Origin: DATCIH01 sp036507955
Lineage (GTDB): Bacteria; Bacillota; Clostridia; Clostridiales; Clostridiaceae
NCBI GenBank assembly: GCA_036507955.1
Contig: DATCIH010000011.1
Location: 1-29,813 of the forward strand
Length of the DNA: 29,813 nucleotides
Direction of reading: 5' to 3'
Positions 1-8,240 of this stretch are shown piece after piece. Each line of letters begins with the position of its first letter. The first letter of the stretch is position 1. Both the position numbers and the translations under genes were made by a program. The notes under the pieces are model-generated. The model did no database searches, was not told the DNA's origin, and saw only the letters and a list, made by a program, of their open reading frames with translations.

Positions 1-28
1 GATATTGATTATATAGTACTAAATAAGT

Positions 29-124
29 TATAATTGAATCCATAACAATGACACCCTTTCATGTGTATTTTTGTTTAGTAAGCGATTCAATTATAGCATG
101 AAATTAAGGGGGTCATTGTTTTTT
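29..124 (+). repeat. Interlocking inverted repeats; terminator-like
   Basis: Two inverted repeats are interleaved as A-B-A'-B'. The A arms are a perfect 12-bp pair, TATAATTGAATC (29-40) and its complement (84-95). The B arms begin with AACAATGAC (44-52), which pairs with GTCATTGTT (112-120), and continue through CCC/GGG and CATG. B' runs directly into six T residues (119-124), so B-B' resembles an intrinsic terminator for a gene ending left of the window. The two helices can form together only as a pseudoknot; otherwise they compete, as in an attenuator. Pairing is seen directly; function is inferred. Confidence 0.5.
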
Positions 125-176
125 GCATCTAAAAAACTCTGTAACCCTTGATATATAAGGAATAAATCAAAAAAGG

Positions 177-196
177 AGTGTAAAAAATTTTACACT
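177..196. promoter_or_regulatory. Palindrome, possible operator
   Basis: A 9-bp perfect inverted repeat with a 2-bp centre (AGTGTAAAA-AA-TTTTACACT) lies 28 bp before the start at 224. It has the size and symmetry of a dimeric repressor site. No T-run follows it, so it is not an obvious terminator. It resembles but is one base shorter than the GlnR/TnrA-type TGTNA-N7-TNACA pattern, so I do not assign a regulator. Confidence 0.35.
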
Positions 197-223
197 ACCT
201 TAAGTATAGAAGGGAAGTAAAGT

Positions 224-1294
224 ATGAAATTTACGATAATAGGAAGCGGAGGGTGCGTTGCATTACCTAAACCATTATGTAAATGTAGAATCTGTAAAGA
301 AGCAAGAGTAAAAGGTAAACCTTATTCAAGATTTGGATGCAGTTTATTTTTAGAAGATATAAAATTATTAGTTGATACGCCTGAAGATATTGTACAGGCA
401 CTAAACTATGCTAATGTTCAGGAAGTTACTTCAGTCTTATTTAGTCATATGGATCCAGACCATACTCTTGGTATGAGGGTTTTTGAACATATGAGGCTTA
501 ATTGGTTTGAAATTTCAGAAGGAAAAGAGTGTACAAACCCAATAAGTTTATTTGCAATGGAACATGTTATGTCAGATATAAATTCTATAGGTTCAAACCG
601 CGGTTCTTTTTTAGATTATTATGAAAACATTAGAAATATAATAAAAAGAAATGTAATAACAGATGTGATTTATTTAGATGACATTAAATTAACATTTGTT
701 AGAGCAGATTCCGCAACAGTATTTGTGTTTGAAAAGGAAGAAAGAAAAGTTATTTATGCTCCCTGCGATGTAAAACCATTTCCTAACAATGATATCTTTA
801 AAAATGCAGATATTATGATAATTGGGAATACCATTGTTGATGAGGTTCTAAAAGACGGTTTCATTATAGCTATTTTCACAATAATAATTACATGTCTTTC
901 TTTATCTTTTCAGTGGGCAGAATTTTATAAAGGTTACAGTTTGTCTGCTTTTAATTTTCAAGTTTCAATAATATTTTTATTAATATGGGCAATATTTAGT
1001 TTCTATTGGGGAATAATTCAAGAAAAAAATTATCAAAAGTTTATAATTGTATATTGGGGTATTGGTATAATAGCTTCTATGGTTATATGCATTTTTGATA
1101 GTAACAAATTGATACATTCATGCCTATTACCATTTTATATATGGTTCGGAGGTCCATTATACGGGTTTAGACATTTGCTAAACATGGTAAATTTATTAAA
1201 TATAGATGTACCAAGGTTAATGTTAATAACATCACCTTTAGGCATATTATTTAGTTTTATAGGATATTGGCTTGGATGTCGGGTTCAAAATTAA
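224..1294 (+). CDS. Chimeric MBL-fold phosphodiesterase-like / membrane protein
   Basis: Residues 1 to about 212 are a metallo-beta-lactamase-fold domain of the PhnP/cyclic phosphodiesterase type. Visible features are GSGG near the N-terminus, a CxCxxC cluster (C19, C21, C24), the metal motif HMDPDH (75-80) and YAPCD with the bridging Asp. At about residue 213 (base 860) the protein changes abruptly into some 140 hydrophobic residues with about four membrane helices, ending SFIGYWLGCRVQN. A normal member of this enzyme family would continue with 50-60 soluble residues carrying the last metal-binding histidine; that part is missing. The start ATG follows AAGGGAAG. The frame is open throughout, so a hybrid protein could be made, but it is more likely a fusion of two truncated genes left by a deletion. 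The membrane half is not recognised. Hydrolase activity is doubtful. Confidence 0.6.
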   Translation: MKFTIIGSGGCVALPKPLCKCRICKEARVKGKPYSRFGCSLFLEDIKLLVDTPEDIVQALNYANVQEVTSVLFSHMDPDHTLGMRVFEHMRLNWFEISEGKECTNPISLFAMEHVMSDINSIGSNRGSFLDYYENIRNIIKRNVITDVIYLDDIKLTFVRADSATVFVFEKEERKVIYAPCDVKPFPNNDIFKNADIMIIGNTIVDEVLKDGFIIAIFTIIITCLSLSFQWAEFYKGYSLSAFNFQVSIIFLLIWAIFSFYWGIIQEKNYQKFIIVYWGIGIIASMVICIFDSNKLIHSCLLPFYIWFGGPLYGFRHLLNMVNLLNIDVPRLMLITSPLGILFSFIGYWLGCRVQN

Positions 1295-1373
1295 AAAAAT
1301 CATAACATTTTAAAATTGTAAACCACATGGAAAAAAATTGTGTGAGGGTAAACTTACGCATATAAATAGTAAA

Positions 1374-1572
1374 AGACATGAAACATCAAATGACAAAATT
1401 TTGTCGTTCGCCTTGGTTGGAAAGTCCTTTCAAGTGATACAAGTATTGCGTAGAAGTGCACTTTTATAATTCGGAAAATGTTTAAATAATCGGCAAGGCA
1501 CATTACATCACCAAGCGCATCGCGCTAAGGCTCAGGAACCTCGGCAAAAAGGTACGTTATGATACATTTTAA
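1374..1572 (+). repeat. Diverged intergenic repeat, copy 1
   Basis: This noncoding stretch fills most of the gap 1295-1671. Its first 50 bases (AGACATGAAACATC onward, to GGTTGGAAAG) align without gaps, at roughly 70 percent identity by eye, with bases 2066-2117 of the next gap. Shared blocks are AAACATC, ACAAAAT, GTTCGC and TTGGTT. A short GC-rich hairpin AGCGC-ATC-GCGCT lies at about 1514-1526, and the end (TTATGATACATTTTA) again resembles copy 2. It may be a structured RNA or the remains of a small non-autonomous repeat element. I see no ORF in it. Confidence 0.4.
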
Positions 1573-1671
1573 AGCTGTTGAAAGGTAATCTTCTAAGGAA
1601 AGATTTTGGAAACTGTAAAATAAAAGAAACTGAAGAATCTTAGAATCTATTGTGAATTAATTGGGGGAATT

Positions 1672-1983
1672 ATGATGAATGATAAATTTACAAAATTTAT
1701 GTTAGCAGGAATATTGTTATGTTTAATAGTCATTGCAGATAAGCCTACAAATAATCAAGTTGACTCATCTAACCCATACATTAATTTTAGTTCAGGTCAT
1801 CAAATTATACAACTAGCACCAGATAGAATTGCAGTTGTAGATAGTACGAGCAATTCTGGTACGGATGGAACTATATTGGTATTTGATTATGATAATAATA
1901 CTAAAAAGTTTAGTTTTGTTAGCACTATGAATTATGCAGATTATTTTAAAAACCCAGATAAATATGGATTGCCTAAAAATTAA
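1672..1983 (+). CDS. Small membrane-anchored hypothetical protein
   Basis: A 102-103 residue protein of unknown function. A GGGGGAA ribosome site precedes two adjacent ATG codons; the second (1675) has slightly better spacing. An N-terminal hydrophobic helix (about residues 8-22, FMLAGILLCLIVIA) acts as an anchor or uncleaved signal. The rest is a polar domain with repeated beta-strand-like segments (RIAVVD, TILVFDYDN, FSFVSTMN), ending in a Tyr/Asp-rich tail. It is isolated: both neighbours are damaged genes, and both flanks carry copies of the same intergenic repeat. No domain is recognised. Composition matches the surrounding DNA and the frame looks intact, so it is probably a real gene. 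Confidence 0.6.
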   Translation: MMNDKFTKFMLAGILLCLIVIADKPTNNQVDSSNPYINFSSGHQIIQLAPDRIAVVDSTSNSGTDGTILVFDYDNNTKKFSFVSTMNYADYFKNPDKYGLPKN

Positions 1984-2065
1984 ATTACTGATGCATAATA
2001 GTTTCTTATTTTGTGAAATAAGTAGCTAAAATATTATTGGGAATTGTACAACCGAAAGAGAGTCA

Positions 2066-2206
2066 AGACCTAAAACATCTCATAACAAAATGCTCCAGTT
2101 CGCTTTGGTTTGAAAAGAGCGCTAAAGCCACCACCTAAGACTAAGATAAGAGCTATCTAAGCCTCAGGTGGTGCTGTAATGCGGAACCTTATCTGATATT
2201 TTAGGA
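2066..2206 (+). repeat. Diverged intergenic repeat, copy 2
   Basis: The second copy of the repeat lies in the gap 1984-2366. After the shared 5' part it holds a long imperfect hairpin: CCACCACCTAAG... in the left arm pairs with ...CTCAGGTGGTG in the right, over about 24 bp with small bulges (roughly 2133-2176). It ends GCGGAACCTTATCTGATATTTTAG. The strong stem suggests a transcribed structured RNA or a palindromic mobile repeat. The rest of the gap (2207-2366) holds only a weak hairpin (AGTAAC/GTTACT) and the ribosome site of the following frame. Confidence 0.45.
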
Positions 2207-2366
2207 CTAAAAAGTTTATATTTACTTAGTTAGTAATTTTTTTAGTAACACAAATAATAGGTTACTGTTGTAAACTAATGGTTTGATACAATGGCTTCGG
2301 AATTATTATTCTGCAAACACGTTAGTCTATACATTTAAAAGACAAATATAGAATTGGAGGATTACA

Positions 2367-4119
2367 ATGCACAGCAAGAAGACGTTAGTAATTGCGATAG
2401 ACCTTAGGGCTATCAAATGATTTGTTTAAGATTGTGAATACTGCTTCAAAAATAGTGAATTTAAGCAATACTCTAATCATTAATCCTTTTTCTATACAAT
2501 TTGATAGTAAGGTATTAAATTCATATAAGGTTAATGAAACATTTAATGAAATTAAAAGTGAAAATATAGGTATTATTAATTATTTATATTCCGTAGATTC
2601 ATCAGTATCAGTTCATCAGATGAATAATGGTATAAAACCGGATTTTGATCCAAATTATTCAATGAATCTTTTTAGAAATGTTAATAATAAAGATGTTCTA
2701 CCCTTAGTATATATTGACAAAGACTCCTTCAAGGTATTAAAACTTAAACTAGATATTAGTATTATTGATAAAAATAGTAAACAAAACTATACACCTGTTT
2801 ATGCTGGCTATGATTATAAACCATATTTTAAAATAGGGGATATAATAAATGGAAACTCGGGTAAGGTTTACAAGATAGTTGGCTTCTTAGGAGAAAACAA
2901 GTATATGTTTGGTACTAATACATCAGATACAATACTATCCTATTATAATAATTTGAATAGCTTTCTTGTTATCCCATATGATTTTGGGAGTATAAATGAA
3001 ACCTCAGTACCTCTTTTTGATAAAGATTCAATTCTACATTATAGAATGATTAATACAATATTTAAATATAAATCCGAGGAGGAAAAGAAATTTATTGAAA
3101 AAACTTTATCAGATAAAAAAATAGAAGTTGTAGATTCAAAAATACAAATTAAAAAATTCTCTTTAACTAATTTTAATTTCTTACGGTATAAGATATTTAA
3201 CTCGTTAATCATTACCTTAATCGCACTGATAGGAATTATATCTTATGTTATAGCATCAATTTACTCAGAAAAAAGGGAAATAGGGATAATGAGGGCATTA
3301 GGATTTAGCAGAATTAAAATCATAAAGAACTATATTTTAAAGGTTCTGAAATTAATATTTATATCGGTATTATTAACAACAATTATAAAAGAATTCTTTA
3401 CACCCTTTTACAAAATCAGTTTACAAACTTACATACCAATAGTGTTGTTAGCGGTGATAATTATTAGCACTACATTATCAATTACCACTTATTATATATT
3501 CAAATTTAAAATAGTAGATCTTGAAATTAATAGTAGAGAAGTCGTAGCTATAATGGGAGCCTCAGGCTGTGGGAAAAGTACTTTGATGAATATAATTGGA
3601 TTAATTGATAAACAAACTAAGGGAAATTATTTTTTCGATGGTGAAGATAGCACTAAATTAGATGATAAGGCTGCTGCTTTTATAAGAAATAGGAAAATTG
3701 GGTTTGTTTATCAGTACTTTGCTTTAATAAAGGAAATAAATATTTTGGAAAATGTTATGTTGCCTTTAAATGTAAGGAAGCTAAGTAAAAATCAAAAAAA
3801 AGAAGAAGCATTAAAGCAGTTAAAAGCTGTTGGACTAGAAATGGTAAAGAAAAAATATCCATTTGAGTTGTCAGGGGGACAGCAGCAGAGAGTTGCGATA
3901 GCAAGGGCCTTAGCTCAAGAAACAGATATAATTTTGGCTGATGAGCCTACTGGTAATCTAGATAGAAAGACGGGCTGTGATATAATTGAACTCTTAGTTA
4001 ATTTAAATAATAAGGGTAAGACAATTATAATTATCACACATGATGATAATATCGCTGCTTATTGCAATAGAAAAATCAAAATGAATGATGGCAAAATCAT
4101 TAGCGATACTTCAAATTAG
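2367..4119 (+). pseudogene. Broken ABC transporter: FtsX-type permease fused to ATPase
   Basis: A good ribosome site (TTGGAGG) precedes ATG 2367, but that frame stops after 17 codons (MHSKKTLVIAIDLRAIK), which looks like the start of a permease membrane helix. The main frame, in another register, opens at 2401 with a TTG at 2422 and no ribosome site. Residues 1 to about 360 of it are a MacB/FtsX-type permease: an extracytoplasmic domain, then helices around the hallmark EKREIGIMRALGFSRIKI. The permease ends near base 3515 and continues directly as an ATPase (LEINSREVVAIMG) with Walker A GASGCGKST, signature LSGGQQQR, Walker B ILADEPTGNLD and the H-loop His (ITHDD). The ATPase lacks its first 30 or so residues, including the A-loop; the permease lacks its first and probably last helix. 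In this family the ATPase normally precedes the permease, so the joint suggests deletion between tandem transporter units. Function is unlikely. Confidence 0.75.
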
Positions 4120-4140
4120 GGAACCCAATAGGGCTCCCTT
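4118..4140 (+). terminator. Terminator-like hairpin
   Basis: AGGGAACCC (4118-4126) pairs with GGGCTCCCT (4131-4139) with one mismatch and an AATA loop. It starts inside the stop codon of the broken transporter. The T-run after it is short, so termination may be weak. Confidence 0.55.
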
Positions 4141-4293
4141 AACTATTTTCTAAAATCATTAAAATTTTATATAATAATTTGATAAAATAAAACATCTTCT
4201 TTTTTACCTATTATTGCTATATAATTTAAGTTAAATACAGGAAATTGAAATGTATTCATATACATAAAGATAAACAGTCCGGGGGGAAATTAC

Positions 4294-4986
4294 ATGAAAA
4301 AATTAGCTTCCTTTTTTCTAATGATATTTATTTTAGCAAGCTCAATTTATTTGTTTTTTCATTATAATGTAAATTTTAATATGGACCTAAAAGATATAGG
4401 TAAAAAGCCCTTATATGTAAAAACCATAGACTTTAAAAGCGATATAAATAAAAACGGTAAAAGCGATCTGCAAGATATAGTCCTTGGAGCTAGAGCTGAA
4501 GTAAATAATAAAACAGAGTATAAGGATGCTTATTACTCAGGGGATTATCCACCTGTTAGTGAGGGAGTTTGTGCGGATGTGATATGGAGAGCGCTTAAAA
4601 CAGCAGGATACAATCTTAAATTAGAAATGGACAAAGACTTAAAGGAACATCTGAAGGATTATGCCTCCTCTATAAAAACCCCAGAGCCTAATATAGATTT
4701 TAGAAGAGTAAAAAATCTATATATATTTTTTCAAAAATATGCTACTAGTCTTACTCTAGAGGTTAAATCGGGTAATGCAGAAAACTTAGAAAATTGGCAA
4801 GGGGGTGACATTGTGGTTTTAAAAAATCCGGATCATATTGCTATAATATCCGACAAAAGAAATAAAGAGGGAGTACCTTATGTGATCCATAATGCTACCT
4901 CTTATGCTAAGGAAGAAGAAAAGTTAGTCGCATGGAGCAAATCTAAAAAAATAATAGGTCATTTTAGATACCCGGAGAGCTATTAA
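4294..4986 (+). CDS. DUF1287 secreted NlpC/P60-like protein
   Basis: A 230-residue protein of the DUF1287 (YijF-like) family, whose fold resembles the papain-like NlpC/P60 amidases. Residues 5-23 form a signal peptide or membrane anchor. An Asp/Asn-rich calcium-loop-like segment, DINKNGKSDLQDIVLGAR (about 50-67), is followed by GVCADVIWRA with the candidate catalytic Cys, then PNIDFRRVKNL, GGDIVVLKNPDHIAIISD with the candidate catalytic His, and a VIHNATS / GHFRY ending. All family blocks are present, so it seems intact. The start follows CCGGGGGGAAA. The family assignment is firm; the substrate is unknown, with peptidoglycan or another cell-surface polymer likely from fold and location outside the membrane. 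It stands alone between a damaged transporter and a separate gene cluster. Confidence 0.82.
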   Translation: MKKLASFFLMIFILASSIYLFFHYNVNFNMDLKDIGKKPLYVKTIDFKSDINKNGKSDLQDIVLGARAEVNNKTEYKDAYYSGDYPPVSEGVCADVIWRALKTAGYNLKLEMDKDLKEHLKDYASSIKTPEPNIDFRRVKNLYIFFQKYATSLTLEVKSGNAENLENWQGGDIVVLKNPDHIAIISDKRNKEGVPYVIHNATSYAKEEEKLVAWSKSKKIIGHFRYPESY

Positions 4987-5038
4987 CCCAAAAGAAAAAT
5001 TTTAATTATTTATAATAAATAGTATAGGAGGTATTAGT

Positions 5039-5800
5039 ATGTGGACAAGATATGAGTTAAAAGAAAAAGCAAAGCTGGCATTGAAAAACTCTTATTTAAA
5101 GGCATTTTTAGTGAGCTTCATTATTGTTATTGTAGGGGGAAACCCCAATTATAGTATACCTAGCTTTAATTGGAGTTTTGGAAGAAACTCTAGCGGTAAC
5201 ACAACTAACTTTTACACACCGGATTATAGAATCTTAACTATTATAATGGGGTTTGCGATTATAAGCATAGCAATTATATCCATATTAACGTTTGCCATTA
5301 GAGTGTTTATCGGGTATCCTTTAGAGGTTGGTGGACGAAGATATTTTGTTAAAGCAGCAGAAAACAAGGCGAATTTAAGTGAAGTTGGTTTTGCTTTTCA
5401 AAAAGGAATATATATAGAAGTAGTAAAGGCTATGCTTTGGAGAAGCCTAATTAATTTCCTATGGTACTTATTACTCATAATTCCTGGCATAGTAAAAGCC
5501 TATGCTTATAGGATGGTTCCATATATATTGGCTGATAATCCAGAGATAGGCTATGATAGAGCTTTAAAGTTAAGTATGGATATGACAGAGGGCGAAAAAG
5601 CAGATATTTTTATTTTAGATTTATCCTTTATAGGTTGGTATATATTGGGGACCTTAGCACTTCTAATAGGTGTATTTTTCTTATTCCCATATATAAATGC
5701 TACAAGTGCAGAGCTGTATATTACCCTTAGAAATAATGCAATTGAAGCTAGTTTAACAAGCTATGAAGAGCTGAAAATAGAACCAATGATAAATGCTTAA
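5039..5800 (+). CDS. DUF975 integral membrane protein
   Basis: 253 residues beginning MWTRYELKEKAK, the typical opening of the DUF975 family, in which a short amphipathic cytoplasmic start leads into several membrane helices. Hydrophobic segments lie at about 23-33, 65-95, 135-155 and 185-215. A polar Gly/Asn/Ser-rich loop (about 34-60) follows the first helix. The segment ADNPEIGYDRALKLSMDMTEGEKADIFILDLSFIGW is the conserved core of the family. AGGAGG lies 8 bases before the ATG. It is the first gene of a closely packed set (31 bp to the next gene) and may be co-transcribed with it. The molecular role of the family is unknown. Confidence 0.8.
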   Translation: MWTRYELKEKAKLALKNSYLKAFLVSFIIVIVGGNPNYSIPSFNWSFGRNSSGNTTNFYTPDYRILTIIMGFAIISIAIISILTFAIRVFIGYPLEVGGRRYFVKAAENKANLSEVGFAFQKGIYIEVVKAMLWRSLINFLWYLLLIIPGIVKAYAYRMVPYILADNPEIGYDRALKLSMDMTEGEKADIFILDLSFIGWYILGTLALLIGVFFLFPYINATSAELYITLRNNAIEASLTSYEELKIEPMINA

Positions 5801-5831
5801 TCAAATAGATGATTAGATAAGAGGTGTATAA

Positions 5832-6344
5832 ATGATAAGAGACGGTAAGGAAGAGGATTTAGAAAGTATTTTAGATATTTATAATGATGCGATTTTAAAT
5901 ACTACAGCTATATATGATTATAAGGTGCATACTCTTTCAGATAGAGAGATATGGTACAAAGACAAGCTATCAGAGGGTTTTCCACTAATAGTTTTTGAAG
6001 AGGACAATAAGGTATTAGGTTATGCTAGTTATGGATCGTTTAGAGCATATCCTGCTTTTAAGTATACTGTTGAAAATTCTCTTTATGTACATAAAGATTA
6101 CAGAAACAAAGGGATAGGTACCCTGCTTCTTAAAGAATTAATTAAGATAGCAGAGGATAAGGGTTTTAAGGTTATGGTAGCAGCTATAGATGGGGATAAT
6201 ACTAAAAGCATTCTCATGCATGAAAGGTTCGGGTTTAAATATTCGGGCACAATAAATAAAGCAGGCTATAAGTTTAAAAAATGGCTTAACTTAGTATTTT
6301 ATGATTTAGAGCTAAAGGGTCCTGAAAATCCTGTGGGGAAATAG
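5832..6344 (+). CDS. GNAT acetyltransferase, phosphinothricin-type
   Basis: A 170-residue GCN5-related N-acetyltransferase of the PAT/MnaT subfamily. It starts with IRDGKEEDLESILDIYNDAI, and the acetyl-CoA pyrophosphate loop is VHKDYRNKGIGTLLL (about 92-106, the RxxGxG/A motif). Family members also have the NTTAIYD and SGTINKAGYKF segments seen here. They acetylate free amino groups such as methionine sulfone, phosphinothricin or other amino acids using acetyl-CoA in the cytoplasm. The ribosome site AAGAGGTG precedes ATG 5832. The next gene starts 2 bases after the stop. Exact substrate cannot be told; the nearby LysE-type exporter is compatible with a role in amino-acid or analogue detoxification, which is inference. 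Confidence 0.85.
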   Translation: MIRDGKEEDLESILDIYNDAILNTTAIYDYKVHTLSDREIWYKDKLSEGFPLIVFEEDNKVLGYASYGSFRAYPAFKYTVENSLYVHKDYRNKGIGTLLLKELIKIAEDKGFKVMVAAIDGDNTKSILMHERFGFKYSGTINKAGYKFKKWLNLVFYDLELKGPENPVGK

Positions 6345-6346
6345 CT

Positions 6347-6877
6347 ATGTACAAATATATAGGATTACTAAGAGGAGTTAATGTAGGAAAACAGAAACAA
6401 ATTAAGATGGAAAAGCTCAAGGAGATTATGGAAGCACTTGGCTTTACAGGCGTGATTACATATATAAGAAGTGGAAATGTTATTTTTGAAGCTTTGGACA
6501 AGGATACCAAAATGGTGAGAGATATCTTGGAAGAGGGTATTAATACAGCTTTAGGTTATGAGGTAAAAGTAATCTTAAGAAGTGTAGAGGAATTTCAACA
6601 GATATTGATAAAAAACCCCTTTTCTGAAGACAAGGCAACTTATATTACTTTTTTAGAGGATAAGGCAACCAAGGAAAATTTAGAAGTAGTAGCCTCCTAT
6701 GAAAAGGAAGATGAGAAAATATTAATTGGTGATAAGGAAATATATATATATTGTCCTAAGGGCTATGGAAGAGCCTTTTATTCTAATACATTTTTTGAGA
6801 AGAAGTTAAAGCTTTCTGCTACCACCAGAAACTTAAATACAGTTATTAAATTAATTTCTTTAGCTGATGAAGAATGA
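6347..6877 (+). CDS. DUF1697 family protein
   Basis: 176 residues of the DUF1697 family. The N-terminal block YIGLLRGVNVGKQKQIKMEKLKEIM and the following GVITYIRSGNVIF are diagnostic, and length matches the family (about 175-180). The fold is a two-domain alpha/beta protein. No enzymatic role is established for the family. The start lies two bases after the stop of the acetyltransferase, so translation is probably coupled. The last codons run up to the ribosome site of the LysE-type gene. No truncation or frame damage is seen. Confidence 0.85.
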   Translation: MYKYIGLLRGVNVGKQKQIKMEKLKEIMEALGFTGVITYIRSGNVIFEALDKDTKMVRDILEEGINTALGYEVKVILRSVEEFQQILIKNPFSEDKATYITFLEDKATKENLEVVASYEKEDEKILIGDKEIYIYCPKGYGRAFYSNTFFEKKLKLSATTRNLNTVIKLISLADEE

Positions 6878-6887
6878 TGGAGGGCCC

Positions 6888-7496
6888 ATGCTTAAATATT
6901 TAATACAGGGTTTGTTTTTTGGGCTTGCTTATGTAGCTCCCATAGGAACACAAAATCTTTATGTTATAAACACTGCAGCTTCAAGGAGTAAGCTTAAAAC
7001 CTATGAAACTGTATTTATAACAATCTTTTTTGACATATCCTTGGCTATTGCGTGTTTTTTTGGTATAGGATATCTTATTGATAAATTTTCTATATTAAAG
7101 GGCATTATATTACTACTAGGAGCAATCGCTGTAATATATATAGGAATAAGTCTTATAACCTCTCGCTCAACGGTAGCTACCCAGGGAAAGGTAGAAGATT
7201 CCCTTATAAAGGTAGCGTTAACCTGCTTTTTTGTTACTTGGCTTAATCCTCAAGCTATTATTGATGGTTCCCTTCTTTTGGGAGGTTTTAGGACAACCTT
7301 AGGTTCAGGTTCTAACTACTTTTTACTTGGGGTATGTATAGCTTCATTTCTATGGTTTAACACTCTGGCTACCTTGGTTTCTATATTTAAAAGTAAATTC
7401 AATAAAATTATCAAATGGATAAATATAATATGCGGATTAATCCTAATAGCTTACGGTATTAAATTAGGATATTCCTTTATAGTACTATTTATGTAA
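6888..7496 (+). CDS. LysE-family amino-acid exporter
   Basis: A 202-residue LysE/ArgO-type exporter with about six membrane helices. The conserved start GLAYVAPIGTQNLYVI, the motif FFVTWLNPQAIID after the third helix and the C-terminal helix pair are all present. The family exports basic or other amino acids from the cytoplasm with proton antiport. I choose ATG 6888 because GGAGGG lies 4-9 bases before it; an earlier in-frame ATG at 6867 would overlap the DUF1697 gene and lacks a ribosome site. It is followed 13 bp later by the HAD gene, with GGAAGGCAGG as ribosome site. Which amino acid is exported cannot be told from sequence. Confidence 0.87.
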   Translation: MLKYLIQGLFFGLAYVAPIGTQNLYVINTAASRSKLKTYETVFITIFFDISLAIACFFGIGYLIDKFSILKGIILLLGAIAVIYIGISLITSRSTVATQGKVEDSLIKVALTCFFVTWLNPQAIIDGSLLLGGFRTTLGSGSNYFLLGVCIASFLWFNTLATLVSIFKSKFNKIIKWINIICGLILIAYGIKLGYSFIVLFM

Positions 7497-7509
7497 GGAA
7501 GGCAGGAGT

Positions 7510-8154
7510 ATGAAGGTAAAGGGCATAATTTTTGACATGGATAATACCATACTTCAATCAAAAATAGATTTTAAGGCAATGAAGGCAGCGGTTTATAATT
7601 TAGCTCTTGAAGAAGGCCTTATTCCGTATGATTTTCAAGTGGAGGAGCATACCACCTCAACTATTATTCAAGTAGCTAGAAAAACAGGTAAGCTGACCAA
7701 GGAACTAAAGGATAGAATGTGGAAGGGGGTACTTAACTATGAGGTGGCAGGCATGGAGAACGCAGGTTTAGAAGCGGGGGCCCTTAAACTTTTAAAGTCG
7801 ATTAATAACAGACTTAGGGTTGTACTCGTTACTAATAATGGGTACCAGGCAGCCTTAAAGGCTTTGGAGCTAACAAATATTAAAGATTATTTTGACTTGA
7901 TTGTTGCAAGAGATCATATGGAGGCATTAAAACCAGATCCATCAGGGTTTTTATATGTACTTTCAAGGTATAAAGACATCCCCTCAAAGGCTTGGCTTTC
8001 TGTTGGAGATTCCTGGATAGATGGGAAGGCTTCTGAGGAGGCGGGTATTCCCTTTATTTTATATGGAGATAAGCTTAAAGATATAGAGGAAAGAGAAATA
8101 GAATTAACAGGAAGTATAAAAGAGCTAGGAGAACTATTAGGATATATAAAGTAG
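7510..8154 (+). CDS. HAD-superfamily phosphatase
   Basis: A 214-residue haloacid-dehalogenase-type hydrolase. Motif I is FDMDNTI (Asp nucleophile and acid/base Asp, residues 8-14), motif II VLVTNN, motif III the Lys in ALKPDPSGF, and motif IV VGDSWIDGKASEEAG. The alpha-helical cap sits between motifs I and II (about residues 18-90), as in phosphoglycolate phosphatase and beta-phosphoglucomutase-like members. It should remove phosphate from a small metabolite in the cytoplasm with Mg2+. Last gene of the tight cluster that starts at 5039; the 86 bp behind it hold nothing obvious. The substrate is unknown. Confidence 0.85.
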   Translation: MKVKGIIFDMDNTILQSKIDFKAMKAAVYNLALEEGLIPYDFQVEEHTTSTIIQVARKTGKLTKELKDRMWKGVLNYEVAGMENAGLEAGALKLLKSINNRLRVVLVTNNGYQAALKALELTNIKDYFDLIVARDHMEALKPDPSGFLYVLSRYKDIPSKAWLSVGDSWIDGKASEEAGIPFILYGDKLKDIEEREIELTGSIKELGELLGYIK

Positions 8155-8240
8155 GAGAAAATTTACGATAATCAGACGGATTTAATAATGAAAAGAATTT
8201 TATAATCATTAAAAGCTTAAGTGAGGGATGGATTTAAATT

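Noticed and set aside
6867..6887. Upstream start for the LysE-type exporter
   Set aside because: It would overlap the DUF1697 gene and translate through the GGAGGG ribosome site; ATG 6888 fits the family start.
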